Shown one piece after another: positions 8,112 to 16,894 of a DNA stretch of 64,000 nt. Within the stretch, counting starts at the first letter, position 1. The number at the start of each line of letters is the position of its first letter. A model generated the notes under the pieces. It did not search any database, had not been told where the DNA came from, and saw only the letters and a program-made list of their open reading frames with translations. Source of the stretch: Streptomyces sp. NBC_01498 (GTDB lineage Bacteria; Actinomycetota; Actinomycetes; Streptomycetales; Streptomycetaceae); the NCBI RefSeq assembly GCF_036327775.1, contig NZ_CP109598.1, positions 992,001 to 1,056,000 of the forward strand, read 5' to 3'. Position numbers and translations under genes: made by a program.

Positions 8112-9118
8112 CCACGTCGCCCACGCCGCCCGTGTCCCCCGCGCCGACCGCGTCGGACAGGCCCGCGGACCGGCTCCGGCCGCGCCGCTCGTGCCTGGCC
8201 GTCCCCGGCTCCAACCCGCGTTTCCTGGAGAAGGCCCAGGGCCTCCCCGCCGACCAGGTCTTCCTCGACCTGGAGGACGCCTGCGCGCCGCTCGCCAAGG
8301 AGGGCGCCCGGCACACCGTCGTCGACGCGCTCAACAAGGGCGACTGGACGGGCAGGACGAGGGTCGTCCGGGTCAACGACTGGACCACGCACTGGACCTA
8401 CCGCGACGTGATCACCGTCGTGGAGGGCGCGGGGCACAACCTCGACTGCGTCATGCTGCCCAAGGTCCAGGACGCCGAGCAGGTGGTGGCGCTCGATCTG
8501 CTGCTCACCCAGATCGAGAAGACGATGGGCTTCGAGGTCGGCCGGATCGGTATCGAGGCGCAGATCGAGAACGCCCGGGGCCTGGTGAACGTGGACGGCA
8601 TCGCCGCGGCGTCGCCCCGGCTGGAGACGATCGTGTTCGGCCCCGCCGACTTCATGGCGTCGATCAGCATGAAGACCCTGGTGGTCGGTCAGCAGCCGCC
8701 CGGCTACGGCGCGGACGCCTACCACTACATCCTGATGCGGATCCTGATGGCGGCCCGTACGCACGATCTCCAGGCGATCGACGGGCCGTTCCTCCAGATC
8801 CGGGACGTGGACGCGTTCCGGGAGGTCGCCGGCAGGTCCGCCGCGCTGGGCTTCGACGGCAAGTGGGTGCTGCACCCGGGCCAGATCGACGCCGCGAACG
8901 AGATCTTCTCGCCGTCGCAGGAGGACTACGACCACGCGGAGCTGATCCTGGACGCGTACGACCACGCGACGTCCGAGGCGGGCGGCAAGAAGGGGTCGGC
9001 GATGCTCGGCGACGAGATGATCGACGAGGCGAGCCGCAAGATGGCGCTGGTGATCTCCGGCAAGGGACGGGCCGCCGGGCTGCGGCGGACCTCGGTGTTC
9101 GAAGCCCCGGAGGCGTGA
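8108..9118 (+). CDS. mcl: L-malyl-CoA / beta-methylmalyl-CoA lyase (CitE family)
   Basis: Predicted to cleave beta-methylmalyl-CoA to glyoxylate and propionyl-CoA, and possibly malyl-CoA to glyoxylate and acetyl-CoA, closing the ethylmalonyl-CoA pathway. The 336-aa TIM-barrel protein has the HpcH/CitE signatures RSCLAVPGSNPRFLEKA, the Mg-binding region FLDLEDACAP, IGIEAQIENARGL with the metal-ligand Glu, and FGPADFMASI. A long Pro/Thr-rich N-terminal leader of about 25 residues precedes the fold. The ATG overlaps the meaA stop by 4 bp, so translation is probably coupled. The older label citrate lyase beta is unlikely because the operon has no other citrate lyase subunit. Confidence 0.88.
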   Translation: MTTSPTPPVSPAPTASDRPADRLRPRRSCLAVPGSNPRFLEKAQGLPADQVFLDLEDACAPLAKEGARHTVVDALNKGDWTGRTRVVRVNDWTTHWTYRDVITVVEGAGHNLDCVMLPKVQDAEQVVALDLLLTQIEKTMGFEVGRIGIEAQIENARGLVNVDGIAAASPRLETIVFGPADFMASISMKTLVVGQQPPGYGADAYHYILMRILMAARTHDLQAIDGPFLQIRDVDAFREVAGRSAALGFDGKWVLHPGQIDAANEIFSPSQEDYDHAELILDAYDHATSEAGGKKGSAMLGDEMIDEASRKMALVISGKGRAAGLRRTSVFEAPEA

Positions 9119-9121
9119 GAG

Positions 9122-9634
9122 ATGCGATTCGGACGCACCTTTGAGGAGTTCGAGGCCGGCGCCGTGTACAAGCACTGGCCGGGCAAGACCGTCACCGAGT
9201 ACGACGACCATCTGTTCTGTCTGCTCACCATGAATCACCATCCGCTCCATCTCGACAGCAACTACGCGGAGAAGACCACCGACTTCGGCAGGAACGTCGT
9301 CGTCGGCAACTACGTCTACTCGCTGCTGCTCGGGATGTCCGTCCCCGACGTCTCCGGCAAGGCGCTCGCCAATCTGGAGGTCGAGTCGCTGCGGCACGTC
9401 GCGCCGACGTTCCACGGCGACACGCTGTACGGGGAGACGACCGTCCTCGGCAAGACGCCGTCCCGGTCCAAGAGCGACCGCGGGGTCGTGCACGTCGAGA
9501 CCAGGGGCTACACGCAGAACGGCACGGTCGTGTGCGTCTTCCGCCGCAAGGTGCTGGTGCCGACCGCGACGTACATCGAGCGGCGCGGCGGCGAACAGCC
9601 CGGCCGCCCCGAGCCGACGATCCAGGAGAGCTGA
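9122..9634 (+). CDS. mch: Mesaconyl-C1-CoA hydratase (MaoC-like)
   Basis: Predicted to hydrate mesaconyl-C1-CoA to beta-methylmalyl-CoA, supplying the lyase encoded just upstream. The 170-aa protein carries a single hot-dog MaoC domain, with the characteristic FEAGAVYKHWPGKTVTEYDD opening and HHPLHLDSNYAE around the catalytic Asp/His region. Two-domain Mch proteins of Alphaproteobacteria are longer (about 340 aa); the one-domain form fits actinobacterial versions. The start is 3 nt after the previous stop, and the next gene begins 3 nt after this one. The role is assigned mainly from operon membership. Confidence 0.85.
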   Translation: MRFGRTFEEFEAGAVYKHWPGKTVTEYDDHLFCLLTMNHHPLHLDSNYAEKTTDFGRNVVVGNYVYSLLLGMSVPDVSGKALANLEVESLRHVAPTFHGDTLYGETTVLGKTPSRSKSDRGVVHVETRGYTQNGTVVCVFRRKVLVPTATYIERRGGEQPGRPEPTIQES

Positions 9635-9637
9635 CCC

Positions 9638-10843
9638 ATGAGCCGTCTCGCCCAGACCGCGGACCTGACCGACGTCCAGCGGGAGATCCTCGCCACCGTC
9701 CGGGACTTCGTCGACAAGGAGATCCTGCCGGTCGCCACCGGGTTGGAGCACCGCGACGAGTACCCGGCCCGGATCGTCGAAGGGCTGCGGGAACTCGGCC
9801 TGTTCGGGCTGATGATCCCCGAGGAGTACGGCGGTCTGGGTGAGTCCCTGCTCACGTACGCGCTCTGCGTGGAGGAGATCGCGCGCGGCTGGATGTCCGT
9901 GTCGGGCATCGTCAACACGCATTTCATCGTGGCGTACCTGCTCAAGCAGCACGGCACCCAGGAGCAGCGGGACACCTTCCTGCCGCGCATGGCGACCGGT
10001 GAGGTGACCGGCGCGTTCTCCATGTCGGAGCCGGGGCTCGGCTCGGACGTGTCGGCCATCACCTCGAAGGGGGTGCGGGACGGCGACGCGTACGTGCTGG
10101 ACGGCCAGAAGATGTGGCTGACGAACGGCGGGACGTCCTCGCTCGTCGCGGTGTTGTGCCGCAGTGACGAAGGCCACCCGGAAGGGACGGCCGCGCACCG
10201 GTCGATGACCACGTTCCTGGTCGAGAAGGAGCCCGGGTTCGGTGAGGTGCGACCCGGTCTCACCATTCCCGGCAAGATCGACAAGATGGGCTACAAGGGC
10301 GTCGACACCACCGAGTTGATCATGGACGGACTGCGCATTCCGGCCAATCGGGTCCTCGGCGGCGCCACCGGCCGAGGGTTTTACCAAATGATGGACGGTG
10401 TCGAGGTCGGCCGGGTCAATGTCGCGGCACGTGGTTGCGGCGTCGCACAGCGGGCATTCGAACTCGGAGTCGCGTACGCACAGCAGCGCCACACGTTCGG
10501 TAAACCGATCGCACAACACCAGGCAATCCAGTTCAAGCTGGCCGAAATGGCGACCAAGGTGGAAGCCGCTCATGCGATGATGGTGAACGCGGCACGCAAA
10601 AAGGATTCAGGGGAGCGAAACGACCTGGAGGCGGGGATGGCGAAGTACCTCGCCGCCGAATACTGCAAGGAAGTCGTCGAGGACGCCTTCCGTATCCACG
10701 GTGGTTACGGCTTCTCCAAGGAGTACGAGATCGAGCGTCTCTACCGGGAGGCCCCCATGCTGCTGATCGGCGAGGGGACCGCCGAGATCCAGAAAATGAT
10801 CATTGGCCGCCGACTGCTCGAGGAGTACCGAATGCAGGGTTGA
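9638..10843 (+). CDS. mcd: (2S)-Methylsuccinyl-CoA dehydrogenase (acyl-CoA dehydrogenase family)
   Basis: Predicted FAD enzyme oxidising methylsuccinyl-CoA to mesaconyl-C1-CoA and passing electrons to ETF. The 401-aa acyl-CoA dehydrogenase shows FSMSEPGLGSDVSAI, the FAD/substrate segment MWLTNGG, RHTFGKPIAQHQAIQ, and Glu379 in GEGTAEIQK at the place of the catalytic base. Alphaproteobacterial Mcd has an extra N-terminal region that is absent here. Codon use changes locally: at about 10370-10620 third positions carry many more A and T than in the rest of the operon, although the protein stays well conserved. It is the last gene of the ccr operon. Confidence 0.85.
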   Translation: MSRLAQTADLTDVQREILATVRDFVDKEILPVATGLEHRDEYPARIVEGLRELGLFGLMIPEEYGGLGESLLTYALCVEEIARGWMSVSGIVNTHFIVAYLLKQHGTQEQRDTFLPRMATGEVTGAFSMSEPGLGSDVSAITSKGVRDGDAYVLDGQKMWLTNGGTSSLVAVLCRSDEGHPEGTAAHRSMTTFLVEKEPGFGEVRPGLTIPGKIDKMGYKGVDTTELIMDGLRIPANRVLGGATGRGFYQMMDGVEVGRVNVAARGCGVAQRAFELGVAYAQQRHTFGKPIAQHQAIQFKLAEMATKVEAAHAMMVNAARKKDSGERNDLEAGMAKYLAAEYCKEVVEDAFRIHGGYGFSKEYEIERLYREAPMLLIGEGTAEIQKMIIGRRLLEEYRMQG

Positions 10844-11011
10844 TCGCGGCCTATGGTCCGCTTTGACCGTCCCGCACATCACACCGCGTCATCGGCTTCC
10901 GGCCGCCGACTCGGCTTCTCCATTGCCCAGTTGCGTCCGGCAACCGATACCATCGACGGAAAGCCGCCGTCCCCGTTGCCCGAGCGGCATCATCCGCTAC
11001 GAAGGTCATTC

Positions 11012-11659
11012 ATGCCCCACAGCCAAACCTCCGTACCTCGCGGCAGTGTCCGCCTCGCGCGCGGAGCATCGCCGTGGCTTCTGCCGACCGTCGCCACCGC
11101 AGCACTCAGCCTGGTGCGCGCGCGCCGCTCGAAGCGTGCCGCCACCCTCGCTGTGCCCGCCACCGCTCTCGCCGCGGGCATGCTGTGGTTCTTCCGCGAC
11201 CCCGAGCGAGAGATCACGCAGGGCCGGGTCATCTCACCGGCTGACGGAGTGGTGCAGAGCATCATGCCGTGGAAGGACGGGCGCACCCGCGTCGCGATCT
11301 TCATGAGCCCGCTGAACGTCCACGTCAACCGCGCCCCCCTCGCGGGCACGGTGACGTCCGTGGAGCACATCCCCGGCGGTTTCGTTCCCGCGTTCAACAA
11401 GGAGAGCGAGAACAACGAGCGCGTTGTCTGGCACTTCGACACCGAACTCGGCGATATCGAGATGGTGCAGATCGCCGGTGCCGTGGCCCGGCGGATCGTG
11501 CCGTACGTACCGCAGGGGACCAAGCTGGAGCAAGGCGAGCGCATCGGCCTGATCCGTTTCGGCTCGCGCGTCGACATCTACCTTCCGGAAGGTGTGGACG
11601 TCGCTGTCGAGGTCGGTCAGACCACGACCGCAGGGGTGACTCGAATTGACCGTGATTGA
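11012..11659 (+). CDS. psd: Phosphatidylserine decarboxylase (short form)
   Basis: Makes phosphatidylethanolamine from phosphatidylserine at the membrane. The 215-aa proenzyme has a hydrophobic N-terminal segment (about residues 20-60), the conserved FFRDPER, the phosphate-site motif HVNRAPLAG and, near the end, RFGSRVD. Cleavage between Gly184 and Ser185 should leave the pyruvoyl cofactor on a 31-residue alpha chain. The ATG is preceded by GAAGG. An earlier in-frame ATG (10853) would add 53 residues with no family similarity. It is coupled to pssA, which starts inside its last codons, and is separated from mcd by 168 bp that should hold a promoter. Confidence 0.92.
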   Translation: MPHSQTSVPRGSVRLARGASPWLLPTVATAALSLVRARRSKRAATLAVPATALAAGMLWFFRDPEREITQGRVISPADGVVQSIMPWKDGRTRVAIFMSPLNVHVNRAPLAGTVTSVEHIPGGFVPAFNKESENNERVVWHFDTELGDIEMVQIAGAVARRIVPYVPQGTKLEQGERIGLIRFGSRVDIYLPEGVDVAVEVGQTTTAGVTRIDRD

Positions 11660-12503
11660 TCCCGACACACAGTCCGGCTGGGCCGCCGAGGCCGACGAGG
11701 AGGAGGACGACGCCGAAGACATGCCGCTTTCCATGCGGCTGTCGATAGCGGACACCCTCACCCTCGGCAATGCCACGTGCGGCTTCATGGCCGTCTACTT
11801 CACCACCACCGGCATCCTGATCCCGCATCTCACGGGGAGCGAGGAGACCGGTATGGCACGGCACTCCGCCGCCACCGCCGTGATCCTCATGCTCTGCGCG
11901 GCCGTCTTCGACCTCTTCGACGGGCTCGTGGCGCGCAAGCTGCGCAGCTCGCCGATGGGCGCCGAGCTGGACAACCTCTCCGACCTGATCAGCTTCGGAC
12001 TGGCGCCCGCCTACTTCGTCCTCGTCTACGGCATGGTCGCCGACGACGCGCATCAGCGGGTCTCCGCGCTGGCGGCGGTCGTGGTGCTGCTGGCGGTCGT
12101 GCTGCGGCTCGCCAGATTCTCCTGTGTGACGCTGAAGGACGGCATGTTCCAGGGCATGCCGAGCCCGTTCGGCGCGCTCACGGTCGTCTCGATCGTGCTG
12201 CTGGAGCTGCCCTTCGTACCGACGCTGCTCGCCATCGTGGGTGTGGCGTGGCTGATGGTGAGCCGGGTCGAGTATCCGAAGCCGCGGGGAGTCCTCGCGG
12301 TGGCGATGCTCAGCTGGATCGTGGCCGCGATGGGGCTGCTGGCGGCCTGGGCGTTCGACGCGCCGGGCGGACAGCTGCTGCTCCAGACGGGCTGCGCGCT
12401 CCAGGTGGTGACGGGCGCGGTGATTCCGCTCTTCGCCACGGCACGGCGCGTGAACACCTTCCGTGACAACCGCCGTGAGGCACGGGCGGCGCAGCACTCG
12501 TAG
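11646..12503 (+). CDS. pssA: CDP-diacylglycerol-serine O-phosphatidyltransferase
   Basis: Integral membrane enzyme making phosphatidylserine from CDP-diacylglycerol and serine for Psd. The 285-aa protein has several hydrophobic helices and the CDP-alcohol phosphotransferase signature DLFDG..AR...G...D...D beginning at Asp89. An acidic stretch [11 protein letters not shown] precedes the first helix. The start appears to be a rare TTG at 11646: AGGGGTGA (11632-11639) lies 6 nt before it, while the GTG at 11652 would be 12 nt away. It overlaps psd by 14 bp. A strong hairpin follows the stop. Confidence 0.9.
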   Translation: MTVIDPDTQSGWAAEADEEEDDAEDMPLSMRLSIADTLTLGNATCGFMAVYFTTTGILIPHLTGSEETGMARHSAATAVILMLCAAVFDLFDGLVARKLRSSPMGAELDNLSDLISFGLAPAYFVLVYGMVADDAHQRVSALAAVVVLLAVVLRLARFSCVTLKDGMFQGMPSPFGALTVVSIVLLELPFVPTLLAIVGVAWLMVSRVEYPKPRGVLAVAMLSWIVAAMGLLAAWAFDAPGGQLLLQTGCALQVVTGAVIPLFATARRVNTFRDNRREARAAQHS

Positions 12504-12512
12504 CCGTACGCG

Positions 12513-12567
12513 CACCACGTGCGAGGGCCCGGACGCTTCTCAGGCGTCCGGGCCCTCGCACGTGGTG
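12513..12567. terminator. Bidirectional terminator between pssA and the amino-acid ABC operon
   Basis: Perfect 24-bp inverted repeat (12513-12536 and 12544-12567) around a 7-nt loop TTCTCAG. It lies between two convergent operons and has no T-tract, as is common in Streptomyces. The arms are G+C-rich and contain GAGGGCCCGGACGC. Confidence 0.85.
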
Positions 12568-12578
12568 GGGCGACCGGG

Positions 12579-13856
12579 TCAGCCGCCGAAGGTGAACGAC
12601 TCGGCGGGGGCGGCCACCGTCGCCTCCTGGACGACCTTCAGACCGCCCGGCACCGTCGAGTCCGGCTTCATGATCACCGATTCGCGGGTGGAGGGGGCCG
12701 CCGGGTCGGAGAAGTCGTGGGTGATGCCGAAGCCGGTGGAGAACTCGTTCAGGCCCAGCAGCGCCTTGCCGATGCCCTCCCTGGTGAGGTCCTTCTTCTC
12801 GCACGCCGTCTTCAGCAGTTCGCCGTACAGGGAGGCGGCCGTGAAGCCCGAGACGACGCCGTTGTCGAGTCCGTCGTCCGGGTAGGCCGCCGCGTACTCG
12901 GTGGCGAGCTTCTTCGGCGCCGGCTCGTCCGAGCCGATGGGCAGCGTGGAGGAGGCGATGTAGTAGTCCTTCATCAGCGCCGGGCCCGCCGCCGTGGCGA
13001 GGAGCTGCGGGGCGAACGCGGAGTTGTTGCCGACGATCGGCACGTTGAACCCGCCTGCCGCGGCGACCCCGACCAGCGAGGCGGCCTGGCGCGGTCCGGC
13101 GCTGAGGACGATCGCCTTGACCTGCGCCTTCTTCAGCGCGGCGACCTGCGCCGACATGTCGTTGTCGGTGGGCTTGATCTTCTGCTCCACGACCGTGAGA
13201 CCGGCCTTTCCGGCCGCGTACTTCGAGCCGACGAGGGCGTTCTCGCCGTAGTCGCCCTCGAAGTAGACGTGACCGATCTTGTCGCCCTTGGCGATGCGGT
13301 CGTGGGAGAGCAGGTAGTCGATCGCGTTGACGGTCTCGATGTCGTACGTGGCGCCGACGACCCGGATGGACGGGCTGCCGAGCAGATTGGCCGACCACGC
13401 CTGGGGCAGGACCAGCCCCTTGTCCTGGCCGTCGATGCGCTTCTCGACGGCGGCGACGAACGGGGAGCCGATGAACTGGGCGAAGCCGAGGACGTCCGGC
13501 TCCAGCTCCGTGTAGGCGGCGACGGCCTTCTGCGGGTCGTAGCCGTGGTCGCGTACGGTCAGCTCGATCTGCCGCCCGCAGATGCCGCCCGCCTTGTTCG
13601 TCTGCTCCGCCCACAGCTGCTGGGACTGGGTGACGCTCTTGCCGAGCGAGGCGTAGACGCCGGTCATGTCCGTGAGCACGCCGAGCGAGATCGTCTTGTC
13701 GGTGACGCCCTGCCCGGTCTTCACTCCCCCGGCGTCCTCTCCCTTGTCGTCGCCCTCGGTGGCCTTGCCGCTGCACCCGGCGAGCGCGAGGGCCAGGACG
13801 ACCAGCAGCGCCGCGCCGCTTCTCGGTGCGTGGGTGGGACGTGCGCGTCGCTTCAT
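12579..13856 (-). CDS. livK: Branched-chain amino-acid type ABC transporter, substrate-binding lipoprotein
   Basis: Type I periplasmic-binding protein (LivJ/K-like), 425 aa. A basic n-region and hydrophobic core lead to the lipobox LALAGC with Cys28, so it should be lipid-anchored outside the membrane. The mature part shows ISLGVLTDMTGVYASLGKSV, the opening motif of this family, and binds an amino acid or related small molecule. It is last in the operon, its ATG overlapping the permease stop by 4 bp. The exact ligand cannot be set: proteins of this family also bind urea, amides and aromatic acids. It ends 12 bp from the shared terminator. Confidence 0.88.
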   Translation of the reverse strand: MKRRARPTHAPRSGAALLVVLALALAGCSGKATEGDDKGEDAGGVKTGQGVTDKTISLGVLTDMTGVYASLGKSVTQSQQLWAEQTNKAGGICGRQIELTVRDHGYDPQKAVAAYTELEPDVLGFAQFIGSPFVAAVEKRIDGQDKGLVLPQAWSANLLGSPSIRVVGATYDIETVNAIDYLLSHDRIAKGDKIGHVYFEGDYGENALVGSKYAAGKAGLTVVEQKIKPTDNDMSAQVAALKKAQVKAIVLSAGPRQAASLVGVAAAGGFNVPIVGNNSAFAPQLLATAAGPALMKDYYIASSTLPIGSDEPAPKKLATEYAAAYPDDGLDNGVVSGFTAASLYGELLKTACEKKDLTREGIGKALLGLNEFSTGFGITHDFSDPAAPSTRESVIMKPDSTVPGGLKVVQEATVAAPAESFTFGG

Positions 13857-14983
13857 GACTTCTCCCGTGAGAACCGTCGAACCGTGGGAACTGACAGGCG
13901 GGTGAGTCCGCCGGGCAGGAAGAGCACCACCGCGACGATCGCGGCGCCGTACAGATAGCGGGACGCCTCGCCGGGCGTGACGCCGCCCGCGCCGGGGTCG
14001 GCGACCAGGGGCAGCGTGTCGCTGTAGTGGGTGAGGAGCTGGGGCAGCAGGGCGACGAAGGCCGCGCCGACGACGGCTCCGCCCACCGTGCCCAGACCGC
14101 CGATGACGATCATGGCGAGGTATTCGAGGGCCAGGATCATGCCGAAGTAGTCGGGGACGGTGCGCTGGAAGATCAGCGCGATCAGTACGCCGGCCAGCCC
14201 CGCGTACATGGAGGACAGCACGAACACGGCGGCCCGGTAGCGGGCGACCGGCACGCCCATGACCCCGGCGGCGATGCGGTGGTCGCGGATCGCGTTCATG
14301 GCCCGGCCGGGCCTGCCGCGCAGTACGCCGCGGGCGAAGAGAGCGCCGACGAGGAGGGCGGCGAGGCCCGCGTACCAGAGCTTCTCCGACGCCCCGAACG
14401 GGACGGCGGCGATCACCACCTCGGTGTCGTCGAAGTCGATGCCGAAGAGGGAAAGGACGGGCACGTCACGGCCGTTGAAGCCGCCGGTCAGTCCCCCGGC
14501 GTTGAACAGGACGTGCTGGCCGATGAAGATCAGCGCCAGGGTCGCGATGCCCAGATACGCGCCGTGCAGCCGTCCGGCGATGGGGCTGAAGAGGCCGCCC
14601 GCCGCGCCCGCGAGGAGGACGGCGAGGACGACGGCGAGCCAGGTGGGCAGGCCGAGTCCGGTGAGCCGGTGGCCGTTCTCCTCACCGCTGTCGCCCGCCA
14701 GGACGCAGTAGCCGTAGGCACCGACGGCGAGGAAGAAGGAGTGGCCCATGGAGAGCTGGCCGGTGGCGCCGGTGAGGAGGTTGAGGCCGATGGCGCCGAT
14801 GGCGGCGGCCATGGCGAAGAGCCCGGCCTGGAGCCAGAAACGGTCGAGGTAGAAGGGGAGGGCGAGGAGCAGGAGGGAACCGGCGAGCCAGGCGTACGCC
14901 CGGGGGGTGGGGCGGGGGCGGCGGGTGGGCGGACGGGGCGGGGCCGTGCGTGCGGCCGGTGCGGGGGCGGTCGTCTCAGACAC
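13853..14983 (-). CDS. livM: Branched-chain amino-acid ABC transporter permease LivM
   Basis: Predicted inner-membrane permease of 376 aa with about nine hydrophobic segments after an Ala/Pro/Arg-rich cytoplasmic tail. Characteristic residues are LNLLTGATGQLSMGHSFFLAVGAYGY and the cytoplasmic loop with GRPGRAMNAIRDHRIAAGVMGV, which contacts the ATPase, followed by LAMIVIGGLGTVGGAVVGAA. The GTG start overlaps the livH end by 8 bp and the stop overlaps the binding-protein gene by 4 bp, so translation is likely coupled throughout. Confidence 0.9.
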   Translation of the reverse strand: MSETTAPAPAARTAPPRPPTRRPRPTPRAYAWLAGSLLLLALPFYLDRFWLQAGLFAMAAAIGAIGLNLLTGATGQLSMGHSFFLAVGAYGYCVLAGDSGEENGHRLTGLGLPTWLAVVLAVLLAGAAGGLFSPIAGRLHGAYLGIATLALIFIGQHVLFNAGGLTGGFNGRDVPVLSLFGIDFDDTEVVIAAVPFGASEKLWYAGLAALLVGALFARGVLRGRPGRAMNAIRDHRIAAGVMGVPVARYRAAVFVLSSMYAGLAGVLIALIFQRTVPDYFGMILALEYLAMIVIGGLGTVGGAVVGAAFVALLPQLLTHYSDTLPLVADPGAGGVTPGEASRYLYGAAIVAVVLFLPGGLTRLSVPTVRRFSREKS

Positions 14984-15866
14984 GGGCCAGCTCCTTCGTA
15001 CCGAACAGCCCGGCGGGCCTGATCAGCAGGACCACGACCATCACGAGGTACGGCGCGAGATCGCCGAAGCCGCGCCCGAGGAAGGTCAGATCGCTCTGGT
15101 AGCCGGTGGCGAGGGACTCCGTGACCCCGACGATGAGCCCTCCGGCGAGCGCGCCGGTGGTGGAGTCGAGACCGCCGAGGATCGCGGCGGGGAAGGCCTT
15201 GAGGGCGGCGAGGGAGGTGGCGCGTTCCAGGCCGGGGGTCGGGAAGACGGTGAGGAAGAGCGCGGCGACGGCGGCCAGCGAGCCCGCGACCGCCCAGGCG
15301 GAGAGCGAGACCCGGCCGAGGCGTACGCCCATGAGCGCGGCGGTCTGCGGGTTCTCCGCCGCCGCGCGCATCGCGACACCCCAGGTGGTGTAGCGGAAGG
15401 CGAGCAGGAACGCGGTGATCAGGAGCGCCGCCGCGACGAAGGCCGCGACCCGGGTCTGGGCGAGGGTGATGTCCCCGACGGTGAGGAGCTTGTCGCCCCA
15501 CGGGTCGCCGAGCGCGAGGACGTCGGTGCCGATGCGGCGGGTGAGTTCGGTGGTGAGGAGGATGTCCACGCCGATGGTGACGATGGCGAGGACGCTGTGG
15601 TCGGACCCCCGGTAGCGCCGCATGACGGTGTACTCGACGGCCGACCCGACGACGGCGGCGCCCGCGATGCCGACGGCGAGCGCGGGCCAGAAGCCGATGT
15701 CGTCGTGGAGGACGGCGGTGACGTAGCCGCCGGCGAGAAGCAGCGAGGCGTGGGCGAAGTTGACGACCTCGGTGGCCTTGAAGATGACGACGAAGCCGAG
15801 GGCGATGAGCGCGTAGACGGAGCCCATCGAGAGTCCGCCGAGGAGGAGTTCGACGAAGGTGGTCAC
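14976..15866 (-). CDS. livH: Branched-chain amino-acid ABC transporter permease LivH
   Basis: Second permease, 296 aa. It begins VTTFVELLLGGLSMGSVYALIALGFVVIFKATEVVNFAHAS, almost a consensus LivH N-terminus, and contains the ATPase-coupling loop MRAAAENPQTAALMGVRLGRV. The GTG start at 15866 is preceded by GAGGAGG at 8 nt and overlaps the livG stop by 4 bp. The frame remains open a further 381 bp upstream, but that part is the antisense of the livG low-complexity tail and is not protein-like. Confidence 0.9.
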   Translation of the reverse strand: MTTFVELLLGGLSMGSVYALIALGFVVIFKATEVVNFAHASLLLAGGYVTAVLHDDIGFWPALAVGIAGAAVVGSAVEYTVMRRYRGSDHSVLAIVTIGVDILLTTELTRRIGTDVLALGDPWGDKLLTVGDITLAQTRVAAFVAAALLITAFLLAFRYTTWGVAMRAAAENPQTAALMGVRLGRVSLSAWAVAGSLAAVAALFLTVFPTPGLERATSLAALKAFPAAILGGLDSTTGALAGGLIVGVTESLATGYQSDLTFLGRGFGDLAPYLVMVVVLLIRPAGLFGTKELARV

Positions 15867-16894
15867 GGTGCGGCCTCCTCGTGGGGGGTGCTGGTGCTTT
15901 CGGTGCTGCTGATGTTCTCGGTGCTGTTGGTGCTCTCGGCTCTGCTGGTGTTCTCGGCGCCGTCGGTACTGCTGGTGCTGTCGGTGCTCTCGCCGAGGTA
16001 GGCGCGGACGACAGCCGGATCGTTCTGCACCTGGGCGGGTGTACCGGCGGCGATGCGGCGTCCGAAATCGAGTACGGTCACGGCGTCGGCGAGCCGCATC
16101 ACCACCCCCATGTCGTGTTCGACCAGCACGATCGAGATGCCGAGGCTGTCGCGTACGCCCGCCACGACGGCCGCCGTACGGCGTCGCTCGTCGGCCGTCA
16201 TCCCGGCGACGGGTTCGTCCAGGAGGAGCACGGTGGGCTCCATGCACAGGGCGCGGCCCAGCTCGACGAGCTTCTGCTTGCCGTACGGGAGGGCTCCCGC
16301 CGGATGGTCGAGGTCGTCGGCCAGCCCCACGAACTCGGCTATCTCGCGGACCCTGTCGCGATGCCGGCGTTCCTCGCGGGCGGCGGAGGGGAGACGGAGC
16401 CCGGTGGCGAGGAAACCGGCGCGGGTGAGGCGATGGCGGCCGAGGAGCATGCTGTCGGCGACGGTGGCGTGCGGCGGGAGCGCGAGGTTCTGGAAAGTGC
16501 GGGCGACGCCGAGCGCGGCGATGCGGTGCGGGGCGAGGCCGGTGAGTTCGGCCGCGCCGAGGCGGACACTGCCGGAGGTGGCCCGGTAGACGCCGGACAG
16601 GACGTTGAAGCAGGTGGACTTGCCCGCGCCGTTGGGGCCGATGACGGCGTGGACGCTGCCGGGTTCGACGGTGAAGGAGACGGAGTCGAGGGCGGTGAGC
16701 CCGGCGAAGCGGACGGTGACGTCGGTGACGGTGAGGGGATGCGGGGCATCGCCGATCCCGGGTCGGCCGACCGTCCGTTCGGGATGCCCGGGATGCTCCG
16801 GGTGACTGGGGTGCCGCAGGTGTCCGGGAGGTCCGGGAGGTCCGGGCGGCGGGTGAATCTCGCCGCCGGCCGGGCGCTGCTCGTCGTCCGTCAC
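15863..16894 (-). CDS. livG: Branched-chain amino-acid ABC transporter ATP-binding protein LivG
   Basis: ABC ATPase, 343 aa, longer than the usual 255-265. Walker A is GPNGAGKST (86-94), the Q-loop region ARTFQNLAL, the atypical signature PYGKQKLVELGRALC and Walker B LLLDEPVAGM. Two unusual extensions flank the domain: about 50 N-terminal residues rich in Pro, His and Gly (HPSHPEHPGHPE), and a C-terminal tail of about 40 residues made almost only of Ser, Thr, Glu and Asn (STDSTSSTDG..). The DNA for the tail is a tandem repeat of GTGCT-like units at 15890-16000. The GTG start overlaps the livF stop by 4 bp. Confidence 0.88.
   Translation of the reverse strand: MTDDEQRPAGGEIHPPPGPPGPPGHLRHPSHPEHPGHPERTVGRPGIGDAPHPLTVTDVTVRFAGLTALDSVSFTVEPGSVHAVIGPNGAGKSTCFNVLSGVYRATSGSVRLGAAELTGLAPHRIAALGVARTFQNLALPPHATVADSMLLGRHRLTRAGFLATGLRLPSAAREERRHRDRVREIAEFVGLADDLDHPAGALPYGKQKLVELGRALCMEPTVLLLDEPVAGMTADERRRTAAVVAGVRDSLGISIVLVEHDMGVVMRLADAVTVLDFGRRIAAGTPAQVQNDPAVVRAYLGESTDSTSSTDGAENTSRAESTNSTENISSTESTSTPHEEAAP
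15885..16000 (-). repeat. Low-complexity tandem repeat encoding the LivG Ser/Thr tail
   Basis: Irregular 9- to 15-bp units containing GGTGCT, CTGCTGGTG and TCTCGG run through the 3' end of livG. They encode the Ser/Thr/Glu/Asn tail and keep the frame open. This is likely a replication-slippage expansion tolerated at a protein end. Confidence 0.55.

Noticed and set aside
6015..10573. Long minus-strand frames opposite meaA, mcl, mch and mcd
   Set aside because: Shadows of strongly conserved genes; no motif in the translations.
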